Part shown: positions 24,972 to 33,238 of the stretch, one piece after another
Layout: the number at the start of each line of letters is the position of its first letter
Position numbering within the stretch: the stretch's first letter is position 1
Source: JALYUA01 sp039931865
Lineage (GTDB): Bacteria > Acidobacteriota > Thermoanaerobaculia > UBA5066 > Gp7-AA6
Assembly: GCA_039931865.1 (NCBI GenBank)
Contig: JBDTRB010000008.1
Location: 1 to 57,417 of the forward strand
DNA: 57,417 bases
Direction: 5' to 3'
Position numbers and translations under genes: made by a program
Notes under the pieces: model-generated
Databases searched by the model: none
Told to the model about the DNA's origin: nothing
Seen by the model: the letters and a program-made list of their open reading frames with translations, nothing else

Positions 24972-25724
24972 ATGATGATGCCAGGAGAAAGCGGCGGGGT
25001 TTCCAGCGTGACGAAGGAACCCGGATCGCGAACGTCGAAGACGGCGGACGGATCAACCGTGATCCGCACCCGCAATCTCGAGAAGAGCTTTTCGACCCGG
25101 GCGGGCCAGACGTGGGTCCTGCGCCGCGTCGATCTGCAGATCCAGGAAGGCGAGTTCGTCTCGATCATGGGTCCGTCGGGGGCCGGCAAGAGCACGCTGC
25201 TCTCGATCCTCGGCCTTCTCGACCAGAGCTGGGCCGGCGAGTACGAGCTCTTCGGGACGCCGGTGCACACCTTAAAGCCGAAGGACCGGATCGAGCTCAG
25301 CAAGAAACTGATCGGATTCGTGTTCCAGCAGTACCACCTCCTGGACAACCTGACCGTTCAGGAGAATCTCGACATCCCGCTTTCGTACCGCAACATGAAA
25401 GGGAGCGAGAGAGCCGCGGCGGTCGCGGACACGCTCGACCGCTTCCAGATCGTCGGCAAAAAGGACCTGTTCCCGAACCAGCTTTCCGGCGGCCAACAGC
25501 AGCTGGTCGGGGTGGCGCGGGCGCTCATCGCGAAACCGAAGCTCCTCCTCGCCGACGAGCCCACCGGCAATCTGCACTCAGACCAGGGGAGGGAAATCAT
25601 GGGGCTCTTCAAGAAACTGAATGACGCGGGCACGACGATCATCCAGGTGACCCACTCCGAGGAGAACGCGAAGTACGGCAACCGGGTCGTCCGGCTGCGC
25701 GACGGCTGGATCGTGGACGAATAG
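24972..25724 (+). CDS. ABC transporter ATP-binding protein, second of two, with variant signature
   Basis: 250 residues with a roughly 30-residue Ser/Thr/Lys-rich leader before the domain begins at VIRTRNLEKSFSTRAG. Walker A GPSGAGKST, Q-loop FVFQQYHL, Walker B LLLADEPTGNLHSD and VTHSEENAKYG are intact. The signature reads LSGGQQQLVGVARAL: the usual Arg after QQQ is Leu. That differs from the first ATPase of this operon and may reflect a different set of permease partners. The ATG at 24972 is one of three in a row (MMMPG); AAGGAAG lies upstream. The next permease follows after 32 bases. Confidence 0.94.
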   Translation: MMMPGESGGVSSVTKEPGSRTSKTADGSTVIRTRNLEKSFSTRAGQTWVLRRVDLQIQEGEFVSIMGPSGAGKSTLLSILGLLDQSWAGEYELFGTPVHTLKPKDRIELSKKLIGFVFQQYHLLDNLTVQENLDIPLSYRNMKGSERAAAVADTLDRFQIVGKKDLFPNQLSGGQQQLVGVARALIAKPKLLLADEPTGNLHSDQGREIMGLFKKLNDAGTTIIQVTHSEENAKYGNRVVRLRDGWIVDE

Positions 25725-25756
25725 AGCGTGGGAACGATCGAAAAGGCGGCGGCCTG

Positions 25757-28189
25757 ATGGAGAGCGTTTTCCAGGACCTGCGCTTTGCCCTGCGCACGCT
25801 CGCGAAGAGCCGGCTGTTCTCGGCGGCGGCGATCCTGACACTCGCGCTCGGGATCGGCGGGAACTTCGCGATCTTCAGCGTCGTGCACGCCGTCTTTTTC
25901 CGGCCGCTCCCGTTCCCGGAGGAGCACCGGCTCGTGCGCCTGCACGACACGACCCTCGCGCCCGGAGGCCAGGTCTACCGCGGCAATCTTCTGACGCCGC
26001 GATGGGACGCGATTTCGCGGGGCTCGCGCGCGTTCGACAGGTTCACCGCGCAGCGGCCGGAAACGCTGACCTGGAACGATGGAAACGCACCCTCAGCCCT
26101 CGATGCGGCGAGCGTGTCGCCGGGGACGATGGAACTGTTCGGGATCTCGCCCGTGCTCGGCCGTGCGTTTACCGCGGAGGAGGAGCGCCTCGGAGCGGGC
26201 AGCCACGCCGCGCTGATCTCGAGCACGCTCTGGAAGCTGCGTTTCGGGTCCGATCCCGCCGTGATCGGCCGTCCGATCCGGTTGCCCGATCGCACGCTCA
26301 CCGTTGTCGGCGTTCTCCCGGAAGGCTTCCGCTTTCCCTACCACGCAAACCTCTGGATGCCGCTCTCGATCGACGCGGCCGACCGACACGACGTCCTCAC
26401 GATCGCTCGCCTTGCTCCCGGCGTCGACATCGCGCGCGCGAAGCGCGAGATGGCGTCTCTTGCGAAGAGGCTCGAGGCGGACGATCCCGCCCTGTCGCGC
26501 GGACGCGGCATCGAGGTCACGCTCCTGCGCCAGGACCTCGTGCGCGGAGAGCAGCGCGTACCGCTCGCGCTCATGGCGGCGGTCGGATTTCTCCTCCTGC
26601 TCGGATGCGCGAACCTGGCGAACCTTCTCCTCGCCCGCTCTGTCGGGAGGCAGAAGGAGATGGCGATCCGGGCCGCGCTCGGCGCCACCCGATGGCGGCA
26701 GGTGCGGCAGCTTCTCGCGGAGAGCCTGACGCTGTCCGCGGTCGGAGGCGCTCTCGGCGTTCTCGGGGCGCATTCGCTCGCGTCGCCGCTCTCGGCTCTC
26801 GTGCCGCGTGTTCTCGACGAGGAGCTCTCCTTCGGACGTCCGACCTGGGAGCCGGGGCTGCTCGCGTTCGCGCTCGTCGTTTCGACCGCGACCGGTCTGC
26901 TCTTCGGCCTGGCGCCCGCTTGGAGCGCCGTTCGGCGCGACGTGGCCTCCACCCTGAAATGGGGCGGCCGCTCGTTGTCCGGCGGAGGGCCGCGGCGGAT
27001 CCTCTCGGCGCTCGCGATCGGCGAGATCGCTCTCGCGACGGTTCTCCTGGCGGCCGCCGCGTGGATGCTGTCGGACCTCCAGCGGCTGCAGGACGCCGAC
27101 GTGGGATTGCGCGCCGAAGGTCTCCTCGCGATGCAGGTGTCGCTCCCGGAGGGGCGGTATGCGGAGAGCGGCGTTCGCGCGGCGACGGTCGACGCGATCC
27201 TGCGGGAAGCCCGCGCCGTGCCCGGGGTCCAGGCGGCCGGGGTCACGACGATCAATCCGTTCTGGGGCGGGACGTGGGGCATCGGGATCGCACCAGAAGG
27301 AGCGGACCCCTCGAGACCGTTTCCGAGCGTCAATTTCCGGCTGGCCTCCCCCGGCCTGTTTCAGACGCTCGGCACCTCCGTCGTCGCCGGGCGCGACGTT
27401 TCGGCCGTCGATCGGGCCGGGGCTCCCGACGTGGCGATCGTGAGCCAGCGACTCGCCCGCAGGTTCTGGGGGTCCAGCGGTGCGGTCGGTCGTGCGATCC
27501 TTCGCCGCACCTCGGACGGGCGGCTCGTCCGGATGGAAGTGGTCGGCGTCGTCGGCGACGTCCTCGACGCGGGCGAGCTCGCCGACGCGGTCTACATGCC
27601 GTATGCGCAGCTCGCGGGACACGCCGCGGGCGAGTCGTTCTGGCTGATGGCGCGCGCACGCGGCCCGAACGCGACCCTGCGCGCACGGGGTGAAGGCTTC
27701 GTTTCCGATCTCCGCCGCGCGTTGGCGCGCGTCGATCCCGCGCTCGCACCGTCGGAAGTCGCCCCCGAAGACGCCCTGTACGCCCGTTCTCTGGCTCAGA
27801 ACCGCCTCGGCGCGTCCGTGTTGTCGCTGTTCGCCGCCTTCGGGCTGCTGCTCGCGACCGTTGGCATCTTTGGCGTGGTCTCGTTCACGGCGAGGCAGCG
27901 CCGGCCCGAGATCGCGATCCGCATCGCGCTCGGCGCCGCGCCGTCCGACATCAGCTCCCTCGTGCTACGGCAGGGGCTCTCCCTCGCGGCGATGGGCGTA
28001 GCGATCGGGCTCGTCGCGGACCTCGGCGCGCACCGACTGCTTTCACGGGCCCTCCCCGATCTGTCCTCGAGCCCCTGGGCCGCTCTGGCGATCGCCGGCG
28101 CGCTCTTCGTCGTCGCCGGCGCAGCTTCCTATCTTCCCGCCCGCCGCGCGTCTCGTGTCGACGCGCTCGCGGGGATCAGGGAGTCATGA
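25757..28189 (+). CDS. ADOP-family permease, copy 2
   Basis: 810 residues. N-terminal SVFQDLRFALRTLAKS. Unlike most copies here it has IGGNFAIF in place of IGANTAIF in the first membrane segment. FtsX unit 1 is marked by LLGCANLANLLLARSVGRQ and unit 2 by ATVGIFGVVSFTARQRRPEI. The C-terminus is LPARRASRVDALAGIRES, so the last turn differs from the usual LRxE ending. It directly follows the variant ATPase, making it that ATPase's most likely partner. It ends 31 bases before copy 3. Confidence 0.94.
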   Translation: MESVFQDLRFALRTLAKSRLFSAAAILTLALGIGGNFAIFSVVHAVFFRPLPFPEEHRLVRLHDTTLAPGGQVYRGNLLTPRWDAISRGSRAFDRFTAQRPETLTWNDGNAPSALDAASVSPGTMELFGISPVLGRAFTAEEERLGAGSHAALISSTLWKLRFGSDPAVIGRPIRLPDRTLTVVGVLPEGFRFPYHANLWMPLSIDAADRHDVLTIARLAPGVDIARAKREMASLAKRLEADDPALSRGRGIEVTLLRQDLVRGEQRVPLALMAAVGFLLLLGCANLANLLLARSVGRQKEMAIRAALGATRWRQVRQLLAESLTLSAVGGALGVLGAHSLASPLSALVPRVLDEELSFGRPTWEPGLLAFALVVSTATGLLFGLAPAWSAVRRDVASTLKWGGRSLSGGGPRRILSALAIGEIALATVLLAAAAWMLSDLQRLQDADVGLRAEGLLAMQVSLPEGRYAESGVRAATVDAILREARAVPGVQAAGVTTINPFWGGTWGIGIAPEGADPSRPFPSVNFRLASPGLFQTLGTSVVAGRDVSAVDRAGAPDVAIVSQRLARRFWGSSGAVGRAILRRTSDGRLVRMEVVGVVGDVLDAGELADAVYMPYAQLAGHAAGESFWLMARARGPNATLRARGEGFVSDLRRALARVDPALAPSEVAPEDALYARSLAQNRLGASVLSLFAAFGLLLATVGIFGVVSFTARQRRPEIAIRIALGAAPSDISSLVLRQGLSLAAMGVAIGLVADLGAHRLLSRALPDLSSSPWAALAIAGALFVVAGAASYLPARRASRVDALAGIRES

Positions 28190-28220
28190 CGCACTCAGGG
28201 ACCAGAAAGGATCGCCGCCC

Positions 28221-30671
28221 ATGAGGAGCTTCCTGGCCGATGTCCGCTACGCGATCCGAGGCTTCCGCCGCAACCCGCTCTTCGCGTCGGCCGCGGGGAC
28301 GCTCCTGGCCGTCGGCATCGGCCTGAACGCGGCGACGTTCTCGCTCTTCGACGCCGTGATCTGGAAGCCGCTGCCCGCCGTCGCGAGGCCTTCCGAGCTC
28401 GTCGACCTCGACGCGCGAGCGGCTTCGTACCCGTCCTTCCTGGACCTGCGAAGAGAGAGAGGGAAGGCGTTTTCCGGAATCGCCGCCTGGAGCCACCGCT
28501 GGCTGGCGGTCGCAGGCGGCGACAGGGGCCCTGTTCCCGAGCACCTCCCCGGGACGCTCGTGTCGGCCGAATACTTCGACGTTCTGGGCGTCCGGCTCGA
28601 GGCCGGGCGCGGCTTCCTCCGCCGCGATGAGGACGCCGGGGAGACTGTCGCGGTCGTCTCCCACGCCTTCGCCCGGCAGCGATTCGGCTCCTCCGCGCGC
28701 GCCCTCGGGAGAAGCTTCCTCGCGAACGGGGTGCCCTTCACAGTGGTCGGCGTCACCCCTCAACCCTTCCGCGGCGTCGGATTCGGGTCCGTCGACCAGG
28801 TCTGGATCCCGATCGGCGCCTGGCCGAGAATCGCGACGGGTGGGGCAAGCCGGATGAAGATCCTCGCGCGCAATTGGGGCTGGTTGAACCTGTTCGCGCG
28901 ACGCAGCCCGGGGATCGGTCCGTCGGAGGCCCAGGCCGCGGCCGACGTGCTCGTCCGCCGCGAGACCGCCGCGTATCCGAAGGAAGTGGGCCAGGGATAC
29001 GCGATCCGCGTCCGTCCCCTGGCGCGAGTCGCCGCGGGAGCCGGCGACTCGATGCACCCGGCGCGGCTGCTCGGGATCCTCCTCGGCGCCGTCGCCGTGG
29101 TGCTTCTCATCGCTTGCGGGAACCTCGCGAACCTCCTCCTCGCGAGAGCGGCGGGAAGACGGAAGGAGATCGCCGTCCGCCAGGCTCTCGGCGCGAGCCG
29201 GGCGCGCCTCATCCGGCAGCTCCTGACCGAAAGCCTCCTGCTCGCCGTTTCGGGAGGCCTCGGGGGGCTCCTGGTCGCCGCCTGGCTCGTCTCGCTGATC
29301 GCTCGAATCCCCATCCCGGGCGGGCAGCACACGTTCGGCGCGTTTGATCCGAGTCTCGACCTTCGCGTGACGGGGTTCGCGCTGCTCGTCTCCCTCGCGA
29401 CCGGTGCGCTCTTCGGCATCGTTCCCGCGATCTCGGGATCGCGCGCGTCGCTCGTCACGTCCCTCAAGGACGAACGGTCTCCGGCCGGGCGCCGACTCGG
29501 AGTCAACGGCGTCCTCGTCGCCGGCCAGATCGCGCTGTGCCTCCTCCTCCTTTCCTGCGCGGGGCTCTTCCTGCGCAGTCTGAAAAACGCGCTCACGGCG
29601 GACCTCGGGTTCGAGCCGAACGCCGTCGCGATCGGCTCCGTCAATCTGGGCCTCGCACGTTACGACGAGGGTCGAGCCCGCGCGTTCGCCACGGAGCTTG
29701 CGCGACGCGCGCTCTTCCTCCCCGGCGTGCGCTCCGCCGCGTGGACGGGGATTCTGCCGCTGTCGGGCGATCGGGACGAGGAATCCATCAGGATCCCGGA
29801 CGCAACGGGGACGGTCCCCACGGCCGTCGACACGCTCACCGTCGGACCGGGGTACTTCGAGACGCTCGGAATGCCGTTGGCGAAAGGGCGCGAATTCGAC
29901 GCGAGGCTCGACCTGCCGGAAGGCCCGCCCGCCGTTATCGTCAACGAGTCGGCCGCAAGAGCGTTCTGGCCCGGCCGCTCGGCCATCGGCGGGCACGTGA
30001 AGATCGCGGGCGCCGACCGGACCGTCGTGGGCGTCGTTCGGGACTCCCGGTTTCACACGATGACGGACCGGGACGTCCCCTCTGTGGCGGTGGACCTGGA
30101 CCAGATGGGTTCCGACGGCGTGCTGGCCGCCATGACCCTCGTCGTGCGCATGCGCTCGTCCGGCGATCCCGCACTCGTGCTGGAGCCCGTGAAGCGAGAG
30201 GTCGCCGGGCTCGACCCGACCCTGCCATTTTTCGGCGTGCGAACCCTGTCCGAGGTGATCGGCGACGTCCTCCTTCCGCAGCGACTCGGGTCGGCGTTCC
30301 TCGGCGTCTTCGCCGCCCTCGCCTTTTTCCTGGCCGTGGTCGGCGTATACGCCGTGGTCGCGGGGAGCGTCGCGCGCCGCGTGCGGGAGATCGGCATCCG
30401 CATCGCACTCGGCGCACGGCCCGCGCAGATGCGGCGCATGGTGATCCTCCAGACGGCCCGCGTGATCGCCGCCGGGCTCGTCGTCGGCCTTCCCGTGACG
30501 TGGGCCTCGACAAGCGTTCTCGCACGCTTCCTCTATGGCGTGTCCCCGGCGGATGCGCCGACGTTGCTTCTCTCGACCCTGCTGCTGGTCGCGGGCGCGC
30601 TCGCCGCGGCGGATCTCCCCGCCCGGAAGGCGGCCCGCGTCAGTCCCGTGGAGGCACTGCGCCATGAGTGA
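28221..30671 (+). CDS. ADOP-family permease, copy 3 (divergent subtype)
   Basis: 816 residues from the ATG at 28221, with AGAAAGGA upstream; an earlier in-frame start would run into copy 2. The first membrane segment is AVGIGLNAATFSLFDAVIWK rather than the IGANTAIF type, and the periplasmic domain opens ARPSELVDLDARAASYPSFL. Those two traits, partly shared with copy 5, mark a second ADOP subtype in the array. The permease units LLIACGNLANLLLARAAGRR and AVVGVYAVVAGSVARRVREI are intact. It ends LPARKAARVSPVEALRHE. A 136-bp gap, the longest between permease genes, follows. Confidence 0.94.
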   Translation: MRSFLADVRYAIRGFRRNPLFASAAGTLLAVGIGLNAATFSLFDAVIWKPLPAVARPSELVDLDARAASYPSFLDLRRERGKAFSGIAAWSHRWLAVAGGDRGPVPEHLPGTLVSAEYFDVLGVRLEAGRGFLRRDEDAGETVAVVSHAFARQRFGSSARALGRSFLANGVPFTVVGVTPQPFRGVGFGSVDQVWIPIGAWPRIATGGASRMKILARNWGWLNLFARRSPGIGPSEAQAAADVLVRRETAAYPKEVGQGYAIRVRPLARVAAGAGDSMHPARLLGILLGAVAVVLLIACGNLANLLLARAAGRRKEIAVRQALGASRARLIRQLLTESLLLAVSGGLGGLLVAAWLVSLIARIPIPGGQHTFGAFDPSLDLRVTGFALLVSLATGALFGIVPAISGSRASLVTSLKDERSPAGRRLGVNGVLVAGQIALCLLLLSCAGLFLRSLKNALTADLGFEPNAVAIGSVNLGLARYDEGRARAFATELARRALFLPGVRSAAWTGILPLSGDRDEESIRIPDATGTVPTAVDTLTVGPGYFETLGMPLAKGREFDARLDLPEGPPAVIVNESAARAFWPGRSAIGGHVKIAGADRTVVGVVRDSRFHTMTDRDVPSVAVDLDQMGSDGVLAAMTLVVRMRSSGDPALVLEPVKREVAGLDPTLPFFGVRTLSEVIGDVLLPQRLGSAFLGVFAALAFFLAVVGVYAVVAGSVARRVREIGIRIALGARPAQMRRMVILQTARVIAAGLVVGLPVTWASTSVLARFLYGVSPADAPTLLLSTLLLVAGALAAADLPARKAARVSPVEALRHE

Positions 30672-30807
30672 CGACGACCCTCGCGAGCCCGGAGGACCCT
30701 GCTCGGGACGCAGGGGCTTCGCGACGACTGGAGCTTCGATGAGAAGGCAAAGAGCCGCCGGTTTCGAGTTCGTGATCGCCACGCCAATGCCGAGGAGGAG
30801 GGCTCGC

Positions 30808-33216
30808 ATGTCGACGCTGATCCAGGACCTTCGGTACGCATTTCGGTTCTTCAAGAAAAGCCCCGGCTTCTTCCTGCTCGCGGTCGGCACACTCGCCTTC
30901 GGCATCGGCGCGAACGCGGCGATTTTCACGCTCGTCAATGGAGTCCTGTTGAACCCGCTTCCCCTCCCCTCGGGAGAGAGGATCGCCTTCCTGACGCGGT
31001 CGGGGGACGTGTCCCTGCCCGACGGGGTCGACTGGCGGCAACGGAGCCGAAGCTTCGAATCGATCTCGCTCTTCCTTCGCACGTGGGCGTTCGACTGGAC
31101 CGGCGCCAACGAGCCCGAGCGGCTGATGGGGACCGTGGCGGATGCCGATTTTTTCCGCGTGCTCGGAGTCCGTCCCGTCCTCGGTCGTTTCTTCGGAGCG
31201 TCCGACGACCGTCTCGGCGCCGACCGCGTGATCGTCCTCGCCAATGGTTTATGGAAACGCGCGTTCGGGTCCGAGAGGAGTGTCATCGGCCGGAAGATCC
31301 GGCTATCGGATCACGTGGCGACCATCATCGGCGTTGCCCCGCCCGAGGCCGACTTCCTCCACGACGGAGTCGACCTGTACGTGCCGGCCGCAGTCGAGGC
31401 GCCGTGGGCGATCGAGGAGCGGGGCACGAACAACTTCGACGCGATCGGACGGCTGCGTCCGGGCGTCTCGATCGGCCGGGCCCGTGAGGAGATGGTCGCG
31501 ATCACGACGGATCTGTCGAGAATCTATCCGCGGACGAACGCCCACAAGATCGTCAGGCCGATCCTGCTCCTCGATTTCCTCGTGAAATCGATCCGCCCCG
31601 CGCTGCTAGTTCTGCTGGCCGCCGTCGGCCTGGTGCTTCTGCTCGCCTGCCTGAACCTGGCCAGCCTCCTCCTCGCCCGCGCGTCGGTCCGCCAGCCGGA
31701 AATCGCGCTGCGTGTGGCGCTGGGAGCGAGCCGCGGCCGGATCGTCCGGCAGCTCGTCACCGAGGGCCTGCTGCTTTCGAGTCTCGGAGGCGCCCTCGGC
31801 GTCGCGCTCGCCTCTCTCGGCAAGGACGCGCTGATCGCCCTGGCGCCCGGGGCGCTCCCCCGCGCATCCGAGATCGGCCTCGATCTCCGGGTGGTTCTGT
31901 TCGGGGTGGTCCTCGCGTTCGTGACCGGGATCGCGTTCGGCCTCGCGCCGGCTTTCTCGATGGGCCGCACCGATCCGGCGCTGGCGCTTGCTCGCGCCGG
32001 CAGGGGCGGCGACGGCGGCCGCGCTCAGCATCGGACCCTCGGTTTCGTCGCGTCGGTCGAAGTCGCGCTCGCCTGCCTCCTCTTAGTCGGCGCGGGCCTC
32101 CTTCTGGACAGCTTCCGGAAGCTCTCGGGCGCTCCGCTCGGGTTCGTCCCGGATCACGTCCTGACGGCGCGTCTCGTGCTTCCCGAGTCGCGTTACTCCG
32201 AGCGCGGCCCGCAGACCCGCGCCTTCGAGGGGATCGTCGCGGAGTCGGCGCGGATCCCGGGCGTGATCTCCGCGGCGTCGGTCATCGGCGCGCCGCTCGA
32301 GTCCGGCGGAATCGGAGGAAGCTTGAGGATCGAGGGCCGGCCGGAGCCTCTGCCGAAGGAGCGGCCCTCGGCGCGCTCGCGGCCGGTGGTCGGCGACTAC
32401 TTCGCGACGCTCCGTCTCGGGTTAGTCAAGGGGCGCGTCCTGACCGCCGCGGACCGGGAGGGGACTCTTCCCGTGGCCGTCGTCAATCGCCAGTTCGTGC
32501 GCGAGGTTTTCCCCTCGGAAGATCCGATCGGGCGCCGGATCCTCTGGAACGGATGGGGCGCGGACGTCTGGATGACGATCGTCGGCGTGACGGAAGACGT
32601 CCGCAGAAGCGACATCGCGGCGCCCGACGAGGCAGCGGTGTACACGCCCTATTCGCAACGGCCGGCGAGCTGGCAGCGCTTCGGGACGCTGGTGCTGCGC
32701 ACGGCGGGCGATCCAGCCACATACGGCCGCAGCCTCCGCAGGGCGGTCTGGGCCGTCGATCCGACGCTCACTCTGTCCGAGGTCAGGACCATGGAGGAGA
32801 GCAAAGCGTCCGCTCTCGCGTCGCGGCGCTTCAGCTCCCATCTGTTGACGGGTTTCGGCGTTGCCGCGCTGCTGCTGGCTCTCCAGGGAATCGCGGGCGT
32901 GCTTTCGTATTCGGTCGCGCAGCGGAGAAGAGAGTTCGGCATCCGGATCGCGCTCGGCGCCTCCGCCGGGGACATCTTCGGCTCGGTGCTGCGCCGCGCG
33001 CTCCGCCTGACCGCCCTCGGACTCGCGGCGGGTCTCGTCGGCGCGCTCGCGCTGACGCGCCTGATCTCCGGCCTGCTCTATGGCATCACGGCCTCGGACC
33101 CCGCAACGTACGCGGTGGCGGCCGGGATCGTCGTCGTGACCTCCCTCGTGGCCTGCGCCGTCCCGGCGCGCCGCGCCATGCGCGTCGATCCGATGGTCGC
33201 GATCCGGGCGGAATGA
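30808..33216 (+). CDS. ADOP-family permease, copy 4
   Basis: 802 residues. Start set at the ATG 30808 because GAGGAGGAGG precedes it and STLIQDLRYAFRFFKKSPGF is the family N-terminus; in-frame codons upstream (for example 30739) encode nothing family-like. The first membrane segment is FGIGANAAIFTLVNGVLL. The periplasmic domain is relatively short at its start (ERIAFLTRSGDVSLPDGV). Unit 1 LLLACLNLASLLLARASVRQ has Leu-Asn in place of the usual Ala-Asn. Unit 2 LALQGIAGVLSYSVAQRRRE is intact. It ends VPARRAMRVDPMVAIRAE. Confidence 0.94.
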   Translation: MSTLIQDLRYAFRFFKKSPGFFLLAVGTLAFGIGANAAIFTLVNGVLLNPLPLPSGERIAFLTRSGDVSLPDGVDWRQRSRSFESISLFLRTWAFDWTGANEPERLMGTVADADFFRVLGVRPVLGRFFGASDDRLGADRVIVLANGLWKRAFGSERSVIGRKIRLSDHVATIIGVAPPEADFLHDGVDLYVPAAVEAPWAIEERGTNNFDAIGRLRPGVSIGRAREEMVAITTDLSRIYPRTNAHKIVRPILLLDFLVKSIRPALLVLLAAVGLVLLLACLNLASLLLARASVRQPEIALRVALGASRGRIVRQLVTEGLLLSSLGGALGVALASLGKDALIALAPGALPRASEIGLDLRVVLFGVVLAFVTGIAFGLAPAFSMGRTDPALALARAGRGGDGGRAQHRTLGFVASVEVALACLLLVGAGLLLDSFRKLSGAPLGFVPDHVLTARLVLPESRYSERGPQTRAFEGIVAESARIPGVISAASVIGAPLESGGIGGSLRIEGRPEPLPKERPSARSRPVVGDYFATLRLGLVKGRVLTAADREGTLPVAVVNRQFVREVFPSEDPIGRRILWNGWGADVWMTIVGVTEDVRRSDIAAPDEAAVYTPYSQRPASWQRFGTLVLRTAGDPATYGRSLRRAVWAVDPTLTLSEVRTMEESKASALASRRFSSHLLTGFGVAALLLALQGIAGVLSYSVAQRRREFGIRIALGASAGDIFGSVLRRALRLTALGLAAGLVGALALTRLISGLLYGITASDPATYAVAAGIVVVTSLVACAVPARRAMRVDPMVAIRAE

Positions 33217-33238
33217 AGAAACTCGAAAAGGACACACC

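Noticed and set aside
28176..31286. 1036-codon open frame on the minus strand
   Set aside because: Antisense to ADOP copies 3 and 4. It is Arg/Glu/Asp/Gly-rich without hydrophobic cores or motifs; GC-rich third positions of the real genes keep this frame open.
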